From assembly GCF_003602095.1 (NCBI RefSeq), contig NZ_RAHH01000007.1:1-64000 (forward strand): a stretch of 64,000 nt of DNA, written 5' to 3'. The stretch comes from Rahnella woolbedingensis. GTDB taxonomy: Bacteria; Pseudomonadota; Gammaproteobacteria; Enterobacterales; Enterobacteriaceae. The notes beneath the pieces are model-generated. The model searched no databases, was not told the DNA's origin, and was given only the letters and a program-made list of their open reading frames with translations. The position numbers were made by a program, and so were the translations under genes. Positions 61,253 through 64,000 of this stretch are shown one piece after another (the stretch's first letter is position 1; the number at the start of each line of letters is the position of its first letter).

Positions 61253-61568
61253 CCGCTGGAACCTTCTCTTTTAAGCGCTGGTCTGTGCGCAATAAGTCTG
61301 TGCGCTGTGATTTTGCAACACGTCGATAATGTCCGGAGATTCTATCTGGGTCTGCTGGGTCGCTTCAATAGCTATGGATGCGTTCCTGCACCGTAAAAGC
61401 TATGTTAGCCCACAAAGTTCGCCATCAGACAACTCTGACATAGACGGTCATTCATATGCATTATGATAACCTATAAGTCATGATAAAAAGCTTGTGATTA
61501 TCAATTCACCATTGACGCATCCCGCCCCGCAAGTCGCGGAGTCTGATTACCACCACGCAGGAGGCACT
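61253..61568. other. yfcD/yfcG divergent intergenic region
   Basis: 316 bases without a gene. AT-rich, particularly 61440-61495, where the yfcG promoter is likely. I see no regulator site or hairpin I would defend. An in-frame extension of yfcG back to 61494 is not conserved. Confidence 0.4.
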
Positions 61569-62195
61569 ATGATCGATCTCTATTACGCACCCACGCCCAA
61601 CGGCCATAAAATTTCTCTTTTCCTTGAAGAGAGTGGCCTGCCATATCGGCTGTATCGCATCGATATGAGCGCCGGAGAGCAATTCAGGCCTGAATTCCTC
61701 GCTATTTCGCCCAACAATAAAATCCCGGCGATTGTCGATCATCAGCCCGTGGATGGCGGCGCGCCGATCAGTGTCTTTGAGTCTGGCGCAATTTTGCAGT
61801 ATCTGGCAGAAAAAACCGGCAAATTCCTCAGTCCGGAACTGCGCGAACGGACGCTTACGCTGGAATGGCTGACCTGGCAGGTTGCGGGATTTGGCCCGAT
61901 GCTCGGACAGAATCATCATTTTAACCACTTCGCCCCGCAACCCGTACCTTATGCCATCGAACGGTTCCTGCAGGAAACCCGGCGTTTATATGCAGTGCTG
62001 AACCGTCAGCTGGAGAAAAATGCCTATATCGCAGGCGAGAATTACAGCATTGCCGATATTGCCACTTACCCGTGGGTGGTGGCGCATGAACGCCAGCGAA
62101 TTGATCTGGCTGAATATCCGGCCGTACGTAACTGGTGTGAGCGGGTGAAAAGCCGTCCGGCGACGCAAAAAGCCTACGCGTTAGCACAGGCATAA
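61569..62195 (+). CDS. yfcG: Disulfide-bond oxidoreductase YfcG, glutathione S-transferase fold
   Basis: A 208-residue GST-family protein that in E. coli has disulfide-bond reductase activity with glutathione. The N-terminal thioredoxin-like domain shows the conserved YYAPTPNGHKISLFLEE (active-site Thr and Asn) and SPNNKIPAIVDH, FESGAILQYLAEKTG; the C-terminal helical domain has MLGQNHHFNHFAPQPVPYAIERF and GENYSIADIATYPWV. The start at 61569 (MIDLYYAPTP) is chosen because GGAGG lies 5 bases before it, and it equals the E. coli start. Confidence 0.95.
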   Translation: MIDLYYAPTPNGHKISLFLEESGLPYRLYRIDMSAGEQFRPEFLAISPNNKIPAIVDHQPVDGGAPISVFESGAILQYLAEKTGKFLSPELRERTLTLEWLTWQVAGFGPMLGQNHHFNHFAPQPVPYAIERFLQETRRLYAVLNRQLEKNAYIAGENYSIADIATYPWVVAHERQRIDLAEYPAVRNWCERVKSRPATQKAYALAQA

Positions 62196-62203
62196 TCCTC
62201 CCG

Positions 62204-62232
62204 ACACCTGCGGACTTTGCCGGAGGTGTTTT
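62204..62232 (+). terminator. Rho-independent terminator after yfcG
   Basis: ACACCTGCGG pairs with CCGGAGGTGT at 9 of 10 positions across a 6-base loop, followed by TTTT, 8 bases after the stop. Confidence 0.85.
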
Positions 62233-62346
62233 CCCTTGCGCAAAATAAAAACACTTAATTGTGCTCTATATCGCGAGTTAATGACGATGACTCATCTATG
62301 ATTAGAAACAGTTCATCCGCGAATTCAGACAGTTAAGGATCACGAT

Positions 62347-63243
62347 ATGAAGATCTTAATCACCGGCGCCACCGGCCTCATCGGTCGCAAACTCACCGGG
62401 CGGCTTCTTGAACAATCTCATCAGATTACCGCGCTGAGCCGCGCCCCTGAGCGTGCGGCAAAACTGCTAGGTTCGCAGGTTCAGATCTGGGAAACACTGG
62501 AAGGCAAAACCACACTCGACGGCTTCGACGCCGTCATCAACCTTGCCGGTGAACCCATCGCGGATAAGCGCTGGACGAAAGAGCACAAAGCCCTGTTGTG
62601 TGAAAGTCGCTGGCAGCTCACTGAAAAGCTGGCGACGCTGATTAATGCCAGTCAGACGCCCCCTTCGGTATTCATTTCCGGTTCGGCGGTGGGTTATTAC
62701 GGCGATCAGGGCCAGGCGCTGGTCCCTGAAGATGAGCCGCCGAACAAGCAATTTACCTGGCAACTGTGCGCCCGCTGGGAGGCACTGGCACTGTCCGCAC
62801 AAAGTCCGGCCACGCGGGTCTGTTTGCTGCGAACCGGGATCGTACTGGCCGAAAAAGGCGGCGCGCTGGCAAAAATCGTGCTGCCCTTCCGCGCCGGTCT
62901 CGGCGGCCCGATCGGCGATGGTCAGCAATACATGCCATGGATCCATATCGACGACATGGTTGACGGGATCTTGTTCCTGCTCGCCCACGAAACACTCTCC
63001 GGCCCGTTCAATATGGTGTCGCCATATCCGGCACGTAACGAACAATTCAGCGCCCTGCTCGGTGAAGTCCTCCACCGCCCGGCCTTCATGCGCGCACCTG
63101 CGCCAGTGGTTCGCCTGCTGATGGGTGAATCCGCCGTGCTGGTGCTGGGCGGCCAGCGGGCCGTACCGCGCAGGCTGGAAGCGGCAGGATTTATATTTAA
63201 GCATCAGGAGTTGAAGGAAGCGCTGGAGGACTTGCTGGGGTAA
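62347..63243 (+). CDS. yfcH: SDR-like NAD(P)-binding protein YfcH
   Basis: A 298-residue extended-SDR-type protein, the YfcH/SDR39U family, with the Rossmann motif [19 protein letters not shown] at the N-terminus, [18 protein letters not shown], the [11 protein letters not shown] segment that carries the Ser/Tyr pair, and [16 protein letters not shown]. The C-terminal DUF1731 part ([39 protein letters not shown]) is typical. The enzymatic reaction is unknown. AAGGAT lies 6 bases before the ATG. Confidence 0.94.
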   Translation: MKILITGATGLIGRKLTGRLLEQSHQITALSRAPERAAKLLGSQVQIWETLEGKTTLDGFDAVINLAGEPIADKRWTKEHKALLCESRWQLTEKLATLINASQTPPSVFISGSAVGYYGDQGQALVPEDEPPNKQFTWQLCARWEALALSAQSPATRVCLLRTGIVLAEKGGALAKIVLPFRAGLGGPIGDGQQYMPWIHIDDMVDGILFLLAHETLSGPFNMVSPYPARNEQFSALLGEVLHRPAFMRAPAPVVRLLMGESAVLVLGGQRAVPRRLEAAGFIFKHQELKEALEDLLG

Positions 63244-63285
63244 AGGGTCTTGCTGCCCTTAACCCTGCTCAACCAGATTGGGGAT

Positions 63286-63458
63286 GTTTCGGTTTCTTAC
63301 TCACTGAGATCACTTGACTTTCTGCGCCGGAACATGTCCTTCATTCCTGCGGCAGCGCGCAGTGAAAAAGCCAGGGGAGTGCAGAGGGGAAAAGCTTTCC
63401 CCTCTGCTCGGTTTCGACGAAATAGCCCGAGTGAGAACTGCTATTGAGAAACCGAAAC
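63286..63458. repeat. MITE-like element with 12-bp terminal inverted repeats
   Basis: The 173-bp element starts with GTTTCGGTTTCT (63286-63297) and ends with its exact reverse complement AGAAACCGAAAC (63447-63458). Inside are the block TGCGCCGGAACATGTCC (63328 region), then GCGCAGTGAAAAAGCC, then a 12-bp perfect hairpin GCAGAGGGGAAA/TTTCCCCTCTGC at 63381-63407. The two framing blocks and the hairpin placement match the tract at 14648-15240, but the stem sequence is entirely different, so the pairing is what is conserved. The region is 42 bases after yfcH and holds no gene. I cannot name the family. Confidence 0.75.
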
Positions 63459-63491
63459 TTTCACAATTCAAGTGCAAACCCCGTTCAGGAT

Positions 63492-64000
63492 TTACTCCTT
63501 CACATCCGCCTGATAAAACACATGTTTCCCAAACGGATCCACTTCATAGCCGGTCACTTCTTTGCGAACGGGTTCGAAAATGGTGGAGTGGGCGATCATC
63601 ACTGCCGGGGCCTGATCGTGCATCATCTGCTGGGCCTGTTCGTAAAGCGCGACGCGTTTGGCATGATCGGTGGTTTCTTTCGCTTCGGTGATCAGTTTAT
63701 CGAACGGCGCATAACACCATTTCGCTGAGTTTGAACCGCCCTTCGCAGCATTACAGGTAAACAGCGGGCCGAAGAAGTTATCCGGGTCACCGTTCGCGGT
63801 GGTCCAGCCCATCAGTGCTGCCATGTGCTCGCCGTTACGGATACGGGTCTGGTATTCGCCCCATTCGTAACTGACGATGTGCGCTTTGACGCCGATTTTC
63901 GCCCAGTCCGCCTGAATCATTTCCGCCATACGACGGGCGTTCGGGTTATACGGACGCTGAACCGGCATTGCCCACAAATCGATCTCAAAACCATTCGGCA
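63492..64000 (-). CDS. Dipeptide-binding (DppA-like) solute-binding protein, C-terminal part
   Basis: The last 169 codons of a class C extracytoplasmic binding protein; the gene continues beyond the window edge. The frame from 64000 reads PNGFEIDLWAMPVQRPYNPNARRMAEMIQADWAKIGVKAHIV, very close to E. coli DppA, then YEWGEYQTRIRNGEH, GWTTANGDPDNFFGPLFTC and DQAPAVMIAHST, ending in FEPVRKEVTGYEVDPFGKHVFYQADVKE. DppA family proteins bind dipeptides in the periplasm for an ABC transporter. The Cys pair around GPLFTC and KWCYAP is conserved with DppA. The start and signal peptide are not visible. E. coli does not have dppA here, so this is probably a paralogue. Confidence 0.9.
   Translation of the reverse strand, partial: PNGFEIDLWAMPVQRPYNPNARRMAEMIQADWAKIGVKAHIVSYEWGEYQTRIRNGEHMAALMGWTTANGDPDNFFGPLFTCNAAKGGSNSAKWCYAPFDKLITEAKETTDHAKRVALYEQAQQMMHDQAPAVMIAHSTIFEPVRKEVTGYEVDPFGKHVFYQADVKE

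Noticed and set aside
63250-63691. Plus-strand open frames across the element after yfcH
   Set aside because: They lie over the inverted-repeat element and the antisense of the dppA-like gene, with no ribosome site or family match.
1-64000. CRISPR arrays, tRNA and rRNA genes
   Set aside because: No regular spaced direct repeats and no tRNA or rRNA-like sequence was noticed in either strand; this was done by eye, so a scan with dedicated tools could still find something.

Overview
The window is chromosomal DNA of an enterobacterium. Core genes run in the order gyrA, ubiG, nrdAB-yfaE, menFDHBCE, elaB, nuoA-N, lrhA, alaA, yfbR/S/T/U/V, ackA-pta, yfcD, yfcG, yfcH, as in Escherichia coli, and most proteins are close to the E. 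coli versions over their full length. Local differences (a clade-3 type catalase between yfaZ and menE, a truncated IS903-like element, repeat families of a kind I remember from Yersinia, Serratia and Rahnella genomes) suggest a member of the Yersiniaceae such as Rahnella or a relative. The genus is an inference from memory, not a search.

Left edge (1-6.4 kb): a decayed IS903-like end sits against a type VI secretion type effector module on the minus strand. It consists of a DUF2169 adaptor gene broken by one amber codon, an Rhs protein with an N-terminal PAAR-like DUF4150 domain and a short, AT-rich, unidentified C-terminal toxin tail, and an AT-rich presumed immunity gene that overlaps the rhs end. 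This is the most accessory part of the window.

6.6-26 kb: gyrA (Thr at position 83) and ubiG diverge, followed by nrdA-nrdB-yfaE (class Ia ribonucleotide reductase and its ferredoxin) with a DnaA box, an NrdR-like palindrome and a hairpin between nrdA and nrdB. A 600-bp gene-free tract of hairpin repeats separates yfaE from yfaY. Then come yfaZ, katA and the menaquinone operon menF-D-H-B-C-E, whose genes mostly overlap.

26-43 kb: elaB, a ycdZ-like DUF1097 gene and the complete 13-gene respiratory complex I operon, nuoA to nuoN, with fused nuoCD. It is transcribed on the minus strand from a 0.7-kb upstream region that carries a near-perfect ArcA box. A palindromic repeat lies inside the operon between nuoF and nuoG and overlaps the nuoF stop codon.

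43-64 kb: lrhA (rovM/hexA type regulator), alaA, yfbR, yfbS, yfbT-U-V and ackA-pta (acetate overflow). A sugar locus follows: split transketolase, an ascorbate-type PTS EIIC, EIIB and EIIA, and a divergent LacI-family regulator with three similar operator-like sites between them. The right end holds yfcD, yfcG, yfcH, a 173-bp inverted-repeat element related to the tract near 15 kb, and the 3' end of a dppA-like gene.

The observations most worth following are the amber-interrupted T6SS adaptor with its orphan-type toxin, the hairpin repeat family with compensatory stem changes, and the substrate of the transketolase/PTS locus.
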